In this document: piece by piece, positions 1 through 9,819 of the stretch
Layout of the letters: the number at the start of each line of letters is the position of its first letter
How positions within the stretch are numbered: position 1 is the stretch's first letter
NCBI RefSeq assembly: GCF_009766095.1
Contig: NZ_LMUD01000008.1
Coordinates: 42,323-106,322 of the forward strand
DNA length: 64,000 bases
From: Granulicella sp. S190
Lineage (GTDB): Bacteria; Acidobacteriota; Terriglobia; Terriglobales; Acidobacteriaceae
Direction of reading: 5' to 3'
Program-made: the position numbers and the translations under genes
Notes under the pieces: model-generated
The model's input: only the letters and a program-made list of their open reading frames with translations
Told to the model about the DNA's origin: nothing
Databases searched by the model: none

Positions 1-106
1 CTGCGCGCGGCGCGGTCACTTCGTGACTTTTATAACCTCGTCTAGGGCAAGGAAAGGCATGGGTGCTCGCGATGCTCGCTTCTGATCAACAAGGCCTCAG
101 ACTCTG

Positions 107-1627
107 CTACTTTACGTCGAAGTCTAGTTGGAGGTGACAGCTGTCCGGAGAGGCAGCACACTCCTGCCGGCCTTGCTCGATGAGGGTGGAGTGGCTGGCG
201 TACTCCGCGAAGGACACAGCACCGTTGGGTAGAATGCCCATCACGCCCGTGGCTACGGCCGCTAAAGCAAGGCCAATGGCTGCGGGAACGCTGATGCGGC
301 GAAGCTGGTTGAGACGTGTGCTCTCGCTGCCGGGACGGGTATAGACGGCGGCCAGCAGGCGGAGATAGTAGAAGCAGGCTACACCGCTGTTGAGCAGGCC
401 GATGACCGCAAGCCATACGTTGCCGCCATGAATGGCCGCGGAGAAGACATAGAACTTGCCGAAGAAGCCGCCGGTGAAGGGGATGCCGATCAAGGAGAGC
501 AGGAAGAAGCTGAGCAGGGCGGCGAGGTAGGGGCGCTTCTGGCCGAGGCCGGTGAAGTCGTCGATGCTGCGGGCGCGCTCGTCATAGCCCGCGATCTGGG
601 TGATGACGGCAAAGGCGCCGACGTTCATCGCGGCGTAGGTGGCGGTGTAGAAGCAAGCGGCGGCGATTCCGTCGAAGGGGAAGGCAGTGAAGGCGACCAT
701 GATATAGCCGGCGTGGGCGATGCTGGAGTAGGCCAGCATGCGCTTAACGTCGCGCTGCATCAGGGCGCCGAGGTTGCCGATGGTCATCGACAGCGCCGCG
801 AGGACCCACAGCAGGATGGCCCAGCGATGCTGGTAGGTGGGGAAGCCGGTGAAGGTGATGCGAAGCAGGACGGCGAAGGCCGCGGCCTTGGGAGCGGTCG
901 ACATCAGGCCGACGACGGGGGCTGGCGCACCCTGGTAGACGTCGGGGGTCCAGACGTGGAAGGGAGCCGCGGAGACCTTGAAGCCGAGACCGATGAGGAT
1001 GAGGGCGAGGGCGGTGAAGGCCAGGGCAGGCGTCGTGGTGGTTTCGAGGCCGTGTGCGATGGCGTAGATGTTGGTGGAGCCCGTGGCTCCGAAGGCGAGG
1101 GCGACGCCGTAGAGGAAGAAGGCTGTGGCAAAGGAGCCGAGCAGGAAGTACTTGATGGAGGACTCGGAGCCGGTGGCGTGGCCTTTGCGGAAGCCGCACA
1201 TGATGTAGGTCGAGATGGAGGAGATCTCAAGGCCGACGAAGACCATGAGGAGCTCGACCGAGCAGGTCATCAACATCATGCCGACGGCGCCGAAGAGGGA
1301 GAGGGCGAAGTACTCGCCTGTATGGCTGGCGTTGCCTTCAAAGTAATCCAGCGAACCCAGGAGCGTGACCAGCACGACTGACGCGATGACGAAGTGGAAG
1401 AGCACCGAGAAGGCGTCGACCTGGATGGTGCCGGAGAAGGCATGGAGGGTTCCGAACTGGATCTGGTACCAGCTGGCGACGATGGAGCCGACGGTGCCTG
1501 CGATGGCGAGCCAGCCAAGTGGCTTTCGGCTGGAGCCGGCTTTGAGGCAGGGCTCTGCCAGCATGATGAAGACGCCCGCGAGGGTGAGGATGATTTCGGG
1601 AAGGAGGGCCAGGACGTTAGGGGACAT
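107..1627 (-). CDS. nuoN: NADH-quinone oxidoreductase subunit N
   Basis: NuoN is one of the three antiporter-like proton-pumping subunits in the membrane arm of respiratory complex I. The 506-residue product is hydrophobic throughout, consistent with about 14 membrane segments, and has the conserved Proton_antipo_M core with the KRMLAYSSIAHAGY stretch typical of NuoL/M/N proteins. Length is normal for the family. It is the last gene of the nuo operon; its ATG directly follows the nuoM stop codon (no spacer), which suggests translational coupling. The 106 bases beyond its stop, up to the window edge, show no gene and only a weak 5-bp hairpin. Confidence 0.97.
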   Translation of the reverse strand: MSPNVLALLPEIILTLAGVFIMLAEPCLKAGSSRKPLGWLAIAGTVGSIVASWYQIQFGTLHAFSGTIQVDAFSVLFHFVIASVVLVTLLGSLDYFEGNASHTGEYFALSLFGAVGMMLMTCSVELLMVFVGLEISSISTYIMCGFRKGHATGSESSIKYFLLGSFATAFFLYGVALAFGATGSTNIYAIAHGLETTTTPALAFTALALILIGLGFKVSAAPFHVWTPDVYQGAPAPVVGLMSTAPKAAAFAVLLRITFTGFPTYQHRWAILLWVLAALSMTIGNLGALMQRDVKRMLAYSSIAHAGYIMVAFTAFPFDGIAAACFYTATYAAMNVGAFAVITQIAGYDERARSIDDFTGLGQKRPYLAALLSFFLLSLIGIPFTGGFFGKFYVFSAAIHGGNVWLAVIGLLNSGVACFYYLRLLAAVYTRPGSESTRLNQLRRISVPAAIGLALAAVATGVMGILPNGAVSFAEYASHSTLIEQGRQECAASPDSCHLQLDFDVK

Positions 1628-3199
1628 TTACTTCGTGGCCTCCTGGGCGGCGGGAATCTGCGTCTGGGTGTCGATGGGGAGTATCGAGGCAGCGGGTTCG
1701 AGTGACTGAGGCTCTCGCGCGAGATAGGTGCCAACGGTGTCGATGGCGCGCATCCAGTACGGCGAGATAACTCCCATCAGCAGCATAACTGCGATGAGCG
1801 GCCAGAGAGCGAGATGCTCGCGGGCGGTAACGTCGGGGACTGGAACGTCGGCGGTGTTGTCGTTGAGGTCGCCGTAGAAGACGCGCTGGATCATCCAGAG
1901 CATGTACGAGGCGGTAAGGATGACGCCGGTAGTGGCGAGTACAGTCCAGGCGACGTGGTGAGCGATGACCGATTGCATGGCGCCGGTGAGTACGAGAAAC
2001 TCGCCGACGAAGCCGTTGAGCATGGGCAGGCCGATGACGGACATGGTGGTGATGACGAAGAGGGTCACCATCCAGGGAAGCCTGGCGGCGAGGCCGCCGT
2101 AGTCGCGCATGTCATAGGTGCCGTAGCGCTCGTAGAGGATGCCGAGGAGGATGAAGAAGGCTCCTGCTCCGATGCCCTCGTTGAGTGTGGCGTAGATGCC
2201 TCCGTCGAGGCCGGCGATGGTGAAGGTGAAGATACCCAGGATGACGACGCTGACGTGGCCGAGGGCACCGTAGGCGGCGAGCTGCTTGAGGTCCTTCTGG
2301 ACGAGGGCAATGAGCGCGCCGTAGACGATGCCGATGGCGCCGAGCGCGATCATCAGCGGGGCGATGTGGCGGGACTGGTCGGGAAAGATGCTGAAGGAGA
2401 AGCGCAGGATGGAGTACAGGCCGAGTTTGCCAACCAGGACCATGACGGCTGCGGTGGGGGCTTCGGAGATCGCGTCGGTGAGCCAGCCGTGCAGCGGGAA
2501 CGCCGGGACTTTGACGGCGAAGGCCAGCAGGAAGGAGAGCGAGGCCAGCCAGAGAGCGGCGTTGTTGCCCGAGATGTTGTGGGCGGCGGCGAGCTGGGCG
2601 AGTTCAGGAAGCTGGAAGGTGCCGGTGCGCCCATAGAGCCAGAGCATGCCAACCAGGAGCGTAGCCGAAGGGATGAAAGCGTATAGGAAGTACTTGATGG
2701 CTGCACGGCGGCGGTTGGCAGTGCGGCCGAAGGTGGCGATGAGCAGGGTCATGGGAACGAGCGAGAGCTCCCAGAAGGCGTAGTAGAGGAAGAGGTCGAG
2801 CGAGACGAAGATGCCGAGCATCGCGACCTGCTGCAGCAGGAAGAGGGTGTAGAAGAGCTTCTTGCGATCGCCGACAGTGTTCCAGGAGACGAGGACGCCG
2901 AGTGGAGCCAGGAAGCCGGTGAGAACGATGAGCCACATGGAGAGGCCATCGACGCCGAGGTGGTAGCGGATGGCGGGAGAGTTGATCCACGCAGAGTTCT
3001 GCTCGAACTGGAAGGTGCCGGATGCGGCGGCATAGTTATAGTGCGCGGGCAGATGCAGGGTGCAGAGAAAAGTGAGAAGAGTGACGGCGAGCGCACCCCA
3101 CTGCATCAGCCTGCCCTTATCGGGCAGCAGGGCCAGCAGGACCGCGCCCACAAGCGGGACGAAGGTGATGACGGTCAGGATGGTGTGGTCGATATTCAT
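1628..3199 (-). CDS. nuoM: NADH-quinone oxidoreductase subunit M
   Basis: NuoM is an antiporter-like proton-translocating subunit of the complex I membrane arm. The 523-residue polytopic product has the family hallmarks LVPMTLLIATFG near residue 150, KVPAFPLHGWLTDA near residue 230 and KDLKQLAAYGALGHV near residue 305, where the charged residues of the proton path lie. Length matches the family. It abuts nuoN downstream and is separated from nuoL by about 109 bases that hold no gene. Membership of complex I is clear from order and sequence. Confidence 0.97.
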   Translation of the reverse strand: MNIDHTILTVITFVPLVGAVLLALLPDKGRLMQWGALAVTLLTFLCTLHLPAHYNYAAASGTFQFEQNSAWINSPAIRYHLGVDGLSMWLIVLTGFLAPLGVLVSWNTVGDRKKLFYTLFLLQQVAMLGIFVSLDLFLYYAFWELSLVPMTLLIATFGRTANRRRAAIKYFLYAFIPSATLLVGMLWLYGRTGTFQLPELAQLAAAHNISGNNAALWLASLSFLLAFAVKVPAFPLHGWLTDAISEAPTAAVMVLVGKLGLYSILRFSFSIFPDQSRHIAPLMIALGAIGIVYGALIALVQKDLKQLAAYGALGHVSVVILGIFTFTIAGLDGGIYATLNEGIGAGAFFILLGILYERYGTYDMRDYGGLAARLPWMVTLFVITTMSVIGLPMLNGFVGEFLVLTGAMQSVIAHHVAWTVLATTGVILTASYMLWMIQRVFYGDLNDNTADVPVPDVTAREHLALWPLIAVMLLMGVISPYWMRAIDTVGTYLAREPQSLEPAASILPIDTQTQIPAAQEATK

Positions 3200-3308
3200 C
3201 GGTTCCTTTGGTGAAGCTGGTGCTGGTCTTGCGAATTACAAGTACAGAAGCAGATCTCTACGGGACGAGAAGCAAAAACAACAGTCAAAGGCAGGAACGA
3301 GTACAACG

Positions 3309-5345
3309 TTAGTGCATCCAGATGGAACGGCCGAAGATCATGACGAACAGAACAGCGGCTGCTCCTAGAGCGAGCCAGCCGGCGTAGGAGCGAATGTTTC
3401 CGGATTGAACGCGGCGAACCAGAGAGCTGAAACCGCGAGTGGTTGCGCCAGCGGCAGCGCCCGAGCCGTTGACGATGCCTCCGTCGATGAGACCGCCGAG
3501 AAAGAGACGGCTGAACATCAGCAGAGGAGTGATGATGAGAGCGCCATAGACCTCGTCGATGTAGAACTTGTGTAGTACGAGGTTGTAGAGAGCTGGGGCG
3601 CGCTGCGCGAGGGCAGCCGCGGTGCCGGGCTTCTTGTAATAGAAGAGGTAGGCGATAAAGAGGCCGAAGAGCGCGACTAGCACAGAGACTGCGGCAAGAC
3701 CGAGTTCGGTGCCGTGGCTGGTTGCTGCTTCGACGACTGCGCCGGTGCTGAAGACGGGATCGAGGAAGTGTTCGATCTCGTTATGACCGCCCAAGGCTGC
3801 TGGGACGCCGACCCATCCGCCGATGATTGACAGCAGAGCGAGGATGGCGAGTGGGACAGACATGATCGCAGGAGATTCGTGGACCCCGTGCGCGTGGGTG
3901 TCTTCGGGGTCCGCCACCATGACGGCGTGGGAACTGGAAGCGACGTGAACCGCAGCTCCATGGTCATGCAGGTCGGCGGGAGCCTCGAAGTGCTCCGGTC
4001 CAAAGAAGGTCTTGAACCACAGGCGGAACATATAGAAGGAGGTCATGCCAGCGGTGATGAGTCCGACGAGCCAGAGAAGTTTGCCGATCGGATTATTCGA
4101 GACGAAGGCCTGGTAGAGGATCTCGTCCTTTGAGAAGAAGCCCGCGAGCGGCGGGATGCCGGAGATAGCGAAGACACCCATCGTCATGGTCCAAAAGGTG
4201 ACAGGAATGCGCATGCGGAGGCCGCCCATCTTACGCATATCCTGCTCGCCACCAAGCGCGTGGATAACAGAGCCAGCGGCGAGGAAGAGCAGAGCTTTGA
4301 AGAACGCGTGGGTGAGCAGATGGAAGATGCCGGCGGTGTAAGCTCCTACTCCGCAGGCCAGGAACATGTAGCCGAGCTGAGAGACGGTGGAGTAGGCGAG
4401 GACGCGCTTGATGTCGTGCTGCACCATGCCGATGCAGGCGGCGAAGATGGCGGTTGCCGCTCCGATGATGGCTACGACGCCCAGAGCATAGGGGCTGCGG
4501 TCGAAGAGGACGTGGCAGCGCGCGACCATGTAGATGCCGGCTGTGACCATGGTGGCCGCGTGGATGAGGGCAGAGACGGGAGTGGGGCCTTCCATCGCGT
4601 CGGGGAGCCAGATGTAGAGCGGGATCTGCGCGGACTTGCCTGCAGCGCCGAGGACAAGCAGCAGAGCGATTGCGGTGAGGACGCCTCCGTGCCACTCCGG
4701 ATTGACGGTGAGGGCCTGGAAGACGTGGGTGAAGTCGAGCGAGCCGAACTCGCGGACGATTAGAAACATCGCGAGAAGGAAGCCGAAGTCGCCGACGCGA
4801 TTGACGATGAAGGCTTTTTTGCCGGCATTGGCGGCGGAGTCACGCTTGAAGTAAAAGCCGACGAGCAGGTAGGAGGCGAGACCGACGCCCTCCCAGCCGA
4901 CGAAGAGCAGAAGGAAGCTCTCTGCCAGGACCAGAACCGACATGAAAAACATGAAGAGGTTGAGGTAGGCGAAGAAGCGCCAGTACCCCTCTTCGTGCGC
5001 CATGTAACCGGCGGAGTAGAGGTGGATTAGGAAGCCGACGCCGGTGACGACGCCGAGCATGATGAGGGTGAGGTGGTCGACGGTGAAGGCAAAGTCAATC
5101 TGCAGGCCGGTGATGGCGATCCAGGGCTGGCTGACGACGCGCAGGATCTCGGGCGCGCCTTCGGCCTTCATGACGATCCAGAGCCAGGCGACGATAGCGG
5201 CCGGGATGGCGGTGCATAGAAGCGCGACGGCAGTGACGAGCGCGCGCGGAAACTTGCGGCCGAGGGTTCCGTTGATGAGGAATCCAACGAAGGGAAGGAT
5301 CGGGATGAGCCAGAGGTAGTCGGTGATCATGGAGACAGAGGGCAT
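3309..5345 (-). CDS. nuoL: NADH-quinone oxidoreductase subunit L
   Basis: NuoL is the distal proton-pumping subunit, ending in the long lateral helix that runs along the membrane arm. The 678-residue product has the Proton_antipo_N and Proton_antipo_M domains (GWEGVGLASYLLVGFY near 130, LYIWLPDAMEGPTPVSALIH near 240, KRVLAYSTVSQLGYMFLA near 320). A histidine-rich hydrophilic loop (about 490-520) precedes the C-terminal helices. The reading frame is open upstream, but that extension is arginine-rich and overlaps nuoK. The ATG at 5345, five bases after the nuoK stop, is the sensible start; a second ATG at 5330 is possible. Confidence 0.95.
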   Translation of the reverse strand: MPSVSMITDYLWLIPILPFVGFLINGTLGRKFPRALVTAVALLCTAIPAAIVAWLWIVMKAEGAPEILRVVSQPWIAITGLQIDFAFTVDHLTLIMLGVVTGVGFLIHLYSAGYMAHEEGYWRFFAYLNLFMFFMSVLVLAESFLLLFVGWEGVGLASYLLVGFYFKRDSAANAGKKAFIVNRVGDFGFLLAMFLIVREFGSLDFTHVFQALTVNPEWHGGVLTAIALLLVLGAAGKSAQIPLYIWLPDAMEGPTPVSALIHAATMVTAGIYMVARCHVLFDRSPYALGVVAIIGAATAIFAACIGMVQHDIKRVLAYSTVSQLGYMFLACGVGAYTAGIFHLLTHAFFKALLFLAAGSVIHALGGEQDMRKMGGLRMRIPVTFWTMTMGVFAISGIPPLAGFFSKDEILYQAFVSNNPIGKLLWLVGLITAGMTSFYMFRLWFKTFFGPEHFEAPADLHDHGAAVHVASSSHAVMVADPEDTHAHGVHESPAIMSVPLAILALLSIIGGWVGVPAALGGHNEIEHFLDPVFSTGAVVEAATSHGTELGLAAVSVLVALFGLFIAYLFYYKKPGTAAALAQRAPALYNLVLHKFYIDEVYGALIITPLLMFSRLFLGGLIDGGIVNGSGAAAGATTRGFSSLVRRVQSGNIRSYAGWLALGAAAVLFVMIFGRSIWMH

Positions 5346-5350
5346 AGAGG

Positions 5351-5662
5351 TCACGATTTCATCAGGTCGATCTGATCGACGTTCAGCGTCTGGCGCGTGC
5401 GGAAGATGGCGATAATGATGGCAAGGCCGACGGCGGCCTCGGCTGCGGCGACAACCATCACGAAGAAGACGAAGATTTGCCCGGAGACCTGGTGCCACAT
5501 GTGCGCGAAGGCGACGAAGGTGAGGTTGACGGCGTTGAGCATGAGCTCAATCGACATGAAGATGGTGATGAGGTTGCGCTTGATGAGAAAGGCTGCGACG
5601 CCGGTGGAGAAGAGCACGGCGGCGAGGATGAGATAAGCGGCGATGGGCACTTGCAAAGACAT
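5351..5662 (-). CDS. nuoK: NADH-quinone oxidoreductase subunit K
   Basis: NuoK is a small membrane subunit of complex I with three helices, homologous to MrpC, carrying glutamates on the central axis of charged residues. The 103-residue product has the three hydrophobic segments, FMSIELMLNAVNLTFVAF near residue 35 and VAAAEAAVGLAIIIAIFR near residue 70, with both buried glutamates visible. The length is exactly that expected. It sits two bases after nuoJ and five bases before nuoL, so the three are certainly co-transcribed. Confidence 0.97.
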   Translation of the reverse strand: MSLQVPIAAYLILAAVLFSTGVAAFLIKRNLITIFMSIELMLNAVNLTFVAFAHMWHQVSGQIFVFFVMVVAAAEAAVGLAIIIAIFRTRQTLNVDQIDLMKS

Positions 5663-5664
5663 GT

Positions 5665-6171
5665 CTACTGCTCCTTTCGTGCGAGCACGACGGCTCCAAG
5701 AATAGCAACGAGGATGAGGATGGAGGTGACTTCGAAGGGAAGCAGAAGCTTGGTGAAGAGGAGGGTGCTGATCTCGGAGATGTTGCTGGTGACGTGGTTG
5801 AGATAGCCGCCGATGTTGGTGTAGCCGAGCGCCTTGCGCTCCGAGAGGAAGACAAAGCTAAGGAGACAGAAGATAGCCGCCGCGCCGGGGAATCCGACGA
5901 GGTAGGCGGCGCGGCTGCCAGTGGTGCGCTCCTCTTCTCCAGCGTTCAGCAGCATGATGACGAAGACGAAGAAGACCATGATGGCGCCGGAGTAGACGAT
6001 GACCTGCGACGCGGCGAGAAACTCGGCCCCCAGCGACCAGTAGAGGACGGCGAGCGACATCATGACGACGACCAGCGAGAGAGCGCTGTTGATGGGATGG
6101 CGCTGGAACAAGAGGTTGAGTGCTCCCGCTACGGCCAGTCCGCCAAAGATGAGAAAGAGTGCCAGTTGCAT
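5665..6171 (-). CDS. nuoJ: NADH-quinone oxidoreductase subunit J
   Basis: NuoJ is a five-helix membrane subunit next to the quinone-proton coupling region of complex I. The 168-residue protein has the conserved N-terminal pattern NPINSAL-like (here HPINSALSLVVVMMSLAVLY) followed by AEFLAASQVIVYSGAIMVFFVFVIML, diagnostic of NuoJ. Length is normal. The gene is followed after two bases by nuoK. Upstream lies a 117-base gap before nuoH, exactly where nuoI stands in the canonical gene order; nothing resembling a ferredoxin-like subunit is encoded there. Confidence 0.97.
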   Translation of the reverse strand: MQLALFLIFGGLAVAGALNLLFQRHPINSALSLVVVMMSLAVLYWSLGAEFLAASQVIVYSGAIMVFFVFVIMLLNAGEEERTTGSRAAYLVGFPGAAAIFCLLSFVFLSERKALGYTNIGGYLNHVTSNISEISTLLFTKLLLPFEVTSILILVAILGAVVLARKEQ

Positions 6172-6288
6172 GAGGTTCCGCGATTCCTTTTTGAATCTCT
6201 TGAATCGTTCGAGACGCTTGAGACGGAGCAGAAGGCTTTCTGGGCTATCTGCTGATTGTAAAACAGCTTGCTGCGTTTCTCGTGAGTG

Positions 6289-7350
6289 TTAGCTGCGTAA
6301 GGCGATCACGAGGCTGGTAATGATGATGTTGACCATGGCGAGCGGCAGGAGAAACTTCCAGCCGAAGCTCATGAGCTGGTCGTAACGGAAGCGAGGCAGC
6401 GTGCCACGCACCCAGATAAAGAGGAGAAGGAAACCGAGTACCTTGCCGACGAACCAGAGAATGGGGAAAATTGCCGAGAGGATCGGGCCGCCGAAGTCGG
6501 CGGGTAGGAGATGGCCAAGGGGGCTGGAGGCTCCGCCGAAGAACAGCAGCGAGGCGACGCAGCTTACGGTGATCATGTTGGCGTACTCGGCCATGAAGAA
6601 CATGGCGAACTTCATGGAGGAGTACTCGGTGTGATAGCCGGCGACGAGCTCGGACTCGGCTTCGGGAAGGTCGAAGGGAGCGCGGTTGGTCTCGGCGTAG
6701 GCAGCCATGATGTAGATGAAGAAGCCGACGAACTGGAAGCCGCCGAAGAAGTTCCACGAGAGCAGACCGTGTGCGCCCTGGCTGTTGACGATGTCGCGCA
6801 GGCTGAGGGATTGAGCGCGAAGGACAACGCCGACCAGCGAAAGGCCAAGCGCGAGCTCGTAGCTGATCATCTGCGAGGTGGCGCGAAGACTGCCCAGCAG
6901 GGCGAACTTGTTATTCGAAGACCAGCCCGAGAGAGCGATGCCGTAGACGCCGATCGAGGTAATGCCCAGTATGACCAGGAGGCCGATGTTGAGGTCGGCG
7001 ATATTGAACATCTCGACGCCCTTGACGGTCTGCATACCACCGAAGGGTACGACCGCGATCGAGATGAGCGCGCAGGAGAGAGCGATGATGGGCGCAATGA
7101 TGAAGAGAGGGCGCTCGGCGGCAATCGGCAGCAGATCTTCTTTAAGGAAGAGCTTGATGCCGTCTGCGAGCGGCTGTAACAAGCCGAAGGGGCCCGTCCG
7201 GGAGGGTCCCCAGCGGTTCTGGATGCGGCCCAGGACCTTGCGCTCCAGCAGAACCGTGTAGGCGACCGCCGTCAGGGTGATGACGAGAACGACCACAACC
7301 TTGAGGATGCTGAGCAGCAGGAATGTCTGAAATGGGCTGAGGTGGCTCAC
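6289..7350 (-). CDS. nuoH: NADH-quinone oxidoreductase subunit H
   Basis: NuoH is the membrane subunit at the hinge between the peripheral and membrane arms and forms much of the quinone chamber. The 353-residue product shows the diagnostic ERKVLGRIQNRWGPSRTGP near residue 36, LFIIAPIIAL near 82 and the acidic loop ETNRAPFDLPEAESELVAGY near 232. Length and about eight membrane segments agree with the family. It lies between nuoG and nuoJ in the operon, separated from nuoG by 48 bases. Confidence 0.97.
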   Translation of the reverse strand: MSHLSPFQTFLLLSILKVVVVLVITLTAVAYTVLLERKVLGRIQNRWGPSRTGPFGLLQPLADGIKLFLKEDLLPIAAERPLFIIAPIIALSCALISIAVVPFGGMQTVKGVEMFNIADLNIGLLVILGITSIGVYGIALSGWSSNNKFALLGSLRATSQMISYELALGLSLVGVVLRAQSLSLRDIVNSQGAHGLLSWNFFGGFQFVGFFIYIMAAYAETNRAPFDLPEAESELVAGYHTEYSSMKFAMFFMAEYANMITVSCVASLLFFGGASSPLGHLLPADFGGPILSAIFPILWFVGKVLGFLLLFIWVRGTLPRFRYDQLMSFGWKFLLPLAMVNIIITSLVIALRS

Positions 7351-7398
7351 GGCGGTGGGTTAGGCTCCTGTGTTCGTTTCGAATGCGATCGAGTCTAG

Positions 7399-9819
7399 TT
7401 AGTCAGCTGCGGTTTGGATCTGTGTGAGGCCGGTTGGAGGACGGAGGCTCTCGTTGTGTTGCAGATCGGAGAGCATGGTGGAGTAGCGGCCCAGAGTGCC
7501 CGACGTGAACAGTGTATCGTTCGCCGGGAGGACGAGGTCGCGGCGGTTGCTGATTTGAACGAGGTTGGCGGTGGAGACAGCCGGCTGCAAGTGTTGATCG
7601 TTGCCGCTGAGCAGCTGAAGGCGCAGCAGATTGTACCCTGGGACGAGGCGCTGAATCTCGTCGAGGATAGCGAACGGATCGAAGGGGCTGAGTTTTGGCT
7701 CCATGTTGTTGGCCGCAAGCCATACTGCATGCTGGTCTGCTTCGCCGGAGTGTGCGCCGCGGGACTGACCCATGTCTCCATGCGTCCCGGCTCCGCGTGG
7801 GCCTTTGCCAAAGGGGATCAGCTCGCGCATGTTGGCTCCCATCTTGTCGGCGATGCGGACGATCATCTCGAAGTCGGTACGGACGCCTGCGCGGTCGCCT
7901 GCTTTAGAGACGAGCTGAAGGTCGCCGTAGCTGTTGGTGACGGAGCCGGACTTCTCGTAGAGGTTCGCGGCTGGGAGGATGACATCGGCGAGCGCGGCGG
8001 TCTCGGTGAGGAACATATCCTGAACCACGAGGAACGTGTTCTTCAGAGAGGAGGGATCGACTCCGTAGCGGGAGACCGGGTTTGAGCCCACGACGTAGAG
8101 CGCGGAGAGATCGCCGCGGCCTGCTGCTTCGAAGATCTCCAGCATGTCGAGACCAGGCTCGGACGGTGCGTTGTATTCCGCGAAGGTGGTGTTGCCGGCG
8201 AGGGTGGTGTGGCCCGGGAGCAGATCGGGAAGAAGACCCATATCGGCGGCGCCGCGAGAGTTGACGTAGTCAGAGAGCAGAGCGAACTTGCGATTTGGCA
8301 TGGTGGTGCCGAAGGCGAGCAGCCGCTTGAGGTCGCCGCCACGAATATCGGAGCCGATGAGGACAAGCAGTTGCTCCTCGGCACGAACGGCGTTGCGGAA
8401 GTTGTGAAAGGAGGCCGCGTCAGCACCGGGGTGCGTGAGCGAATCGACCGCAGAATCGTCTCCGGCGATAAAGCTGGCGAGTGCGCCATAGCTGAAGGGA
8501 GCGATGTGCGCGAAGGCTTTGGCCTGGCGGCGCAGCTTGATCTCGGAGGCGTTGGCGATATAAAGACGAGCCCGATTGTTGCGGACGTTGGTGCGGATGT
8601 TCCACGCGGTGGCTGGAGCCTGAATGGTGGGGTCGCCGCCCAGGATCATGATTGCCGGAGCCGTCAACGTGTCTTTCAGGCTGGCTGCACGGTCGGTCAT
8701 TCCGGCCAGCGAGTGGGCGAAGGTAGCGTAGTCCGCAGTGCGGTGGTGATCGATATTGTTGGTGCCGAGAACGGTGCGGGCAAACTTCTGGAGAAGGTAG
8801 GCTTCTTCGTTGGTGGTGCGGTTGCTGCCGATGACGCCGATGGATTTGCCTCCGCGCGTGTCGCGGAGCTCGCGGAACTTTTTGCCGACATGATCGAAGG
8901 CGACCTCCCAGCTCACAGGCTTCATCTCGCCGCTGGGCTGGCGAACCAGGGGCTGGGTGATGCGGTCTTCGTTGTTGGCGAAGTCGAAGGCGTAGCGTCC
9001 CTTGTTGCAGAGAAAGTCGTTGTTGATGCCGGATTTGTCGCGGTTATCGCCGCGAACGATCTCACTGCCGTCCGATGTGCTGCGGACACCGAGCGTGGTC
9101 TTGCAACCGTCGCCGCAGTGGGTGCAGATGGTGGAGACGTGGTTCATCTCCCATGGGCGCGTCTTGTAACGGTAGGTACCGGAGGTCAGAGCGCCGACGG
9201 GGCAAGCATCGATGCACATGCCGCACTGCTCGCAGTCCACATGGGCGAGGTCGTCAGGAGACATCTGCGCGGGGACGTTCGGAGCGATGACGGAGGAGCT
9301 GCCGCGGTTCTGGATGCCGAGCGCGAAGACGTCCATGCCTTCGCCGCACATGCGCACGCAGCGGTAGCAAAGGATGCAGCGTGGCCGGTCGAAGTAGACG
9401 ACGGGGGACCACTTCTGCTCTTCGCGGTGGTTCTTGGGTTCGGCGTAGAAGCTGTCGGCGGCGCCATATTTGAAGGTCATGTCCTGCAGCTCGCACTCGC
9501 CGCCTGCGTCGCAGACGGGGCAGTCGAGCGGGTGGTTGCCGAGCAGAAGCTGCAGGGTAGCCTTGCGGGCTTGTGCGATCTCGGGCGACTCGCTAGTGAC
9601 GACCATGCCTTCGGCGACCGGCGTAGTGCAGGCGGTCTGGAGCTTCGGCATCTTCTCGATGCGGACGACGCACATGCGGCAAGCTGCCTGCAGCGAGAGG
9701 CCAGGGTAATAACAGAAGGCGGGGATCTCGATGCCGGCGGTCTTACAGGCCTCAAGGAGAAGAGTGCCTGCGGGTGCGGTCAGTTGTTTGCCGTCTACGG
9801 TGAATTTTACGTCTGGCAT
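7399..9819 (-). CDS. nuoG: NADH-quinone oxidoreductase subunit G
   Basis: NuoG is the large iron-sulfur subunit of the NADH dehydrogenase module in the peripheral arm. In the 806-residue product the 2Fe-2S ligands are C36, C47, C50 and C64. The H96-C100-C103-C109 set follows for the histidine-ligated 4Fe-4S cluster, then C148/151/154/158 and C196/199/202/206 for two further 4Fe-4S centres. A further set, C232, C235, C239 and C271, matches the extra N7 cluster found in some bacterial NuoG proteins. The rest is the molybdopterin-oxidoreductase-like domain. It is about 100 residues shorter than the E. coli protein, within family range. Its start overlaps the nuoF stop by one base. Confidence 0.96.
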   Translation of the reverse strand: MPDVKFTVDGKQLTAPAGTLLLEACKTAGIEIPAFCYYPGLSLQAACRMCVVRIEKMPKLQTACTTPVAEGMVVTSESPEIAQARKATLQLLLGNHPLDCPVCDAGGECELQDMTFKYGAADSFYAEPKNHREEQKWSPVVYFDRPRCILCYRCVRMCGEGMDVFALGIQNRGSSSVIAPNVPAQMSPDDLAHVDCEQCGMCIDACPVGALTSGTYRYKTRPWEMNHVSTICTHCGDGCKTTLGVRSTSDGSEIVRGDNRDKSGINNDFLCNKGRYAFDFANNEDRITQPLVRQPSGEMKPVSWEVAFDHVGKKFRELRDTRGGKSIGVIGSNRTTNEEAYLLQKFARTVLGTNNIDHHRTADYATFAHSLAGMTDRAASLKDTLTAPAIMILGGDPTIQAPATAWNIRTNVRNNRARLYIANASEIKLRRQAKAFAHIAPFSYGALASFIAGDDSAVDSLTHPGADAASFHNFRNAVRAEEQLLVLIGSDIRGGDLKRLLAFGTTMPNRKFALLSDYVNSRGAADMGLLPDLLPGHTTLAGNTTFAEYNAPSEPGLDMLEIFEAAGRGDLSALYVVGSNPVSRYGVDPSSLKNTFLVVQDMFLTETAALADVILPAANLYEKSGSVTNSYGDLQLVSKAGDRAGVRTDFEMIVRIADKMGANMRELIPFGKGPRGAGTHGDMGQSRGAHSGEADQHAVWLAANNMEPKLSPFDPFAILDEIQRLVPGYNLLRLQLLSGNDQHLQPAVSTANLVQISNRRDLVLPANDTLFTSGTLGRYSTMLSDLQHNESLRPPTGLTQIQTAAD

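Noticed and set aside
1..106. Terminator of the nuo operon near the window start
   Set aside because: GTCAC-TTC-GTGAC is only a 5-bp stem and has its T-rich side on the plus strand, the wrong direction for nuo.
428..1381. Long open frame antisense to nuoN
   Set aside because: It is low-complexity, Glu/Gly/Ala/Asp-rich protein produced by GC-rich codon bias on the opposite strand; nuoN is clear-cut. The same holds for antisense frames over nuoM, nuoG and nuoF.
5346..5498. N-terminal extension of nuoL
   Set aside because: Overlaps nuoK completely and encodes an arginine-rich segment not found in NuoL.
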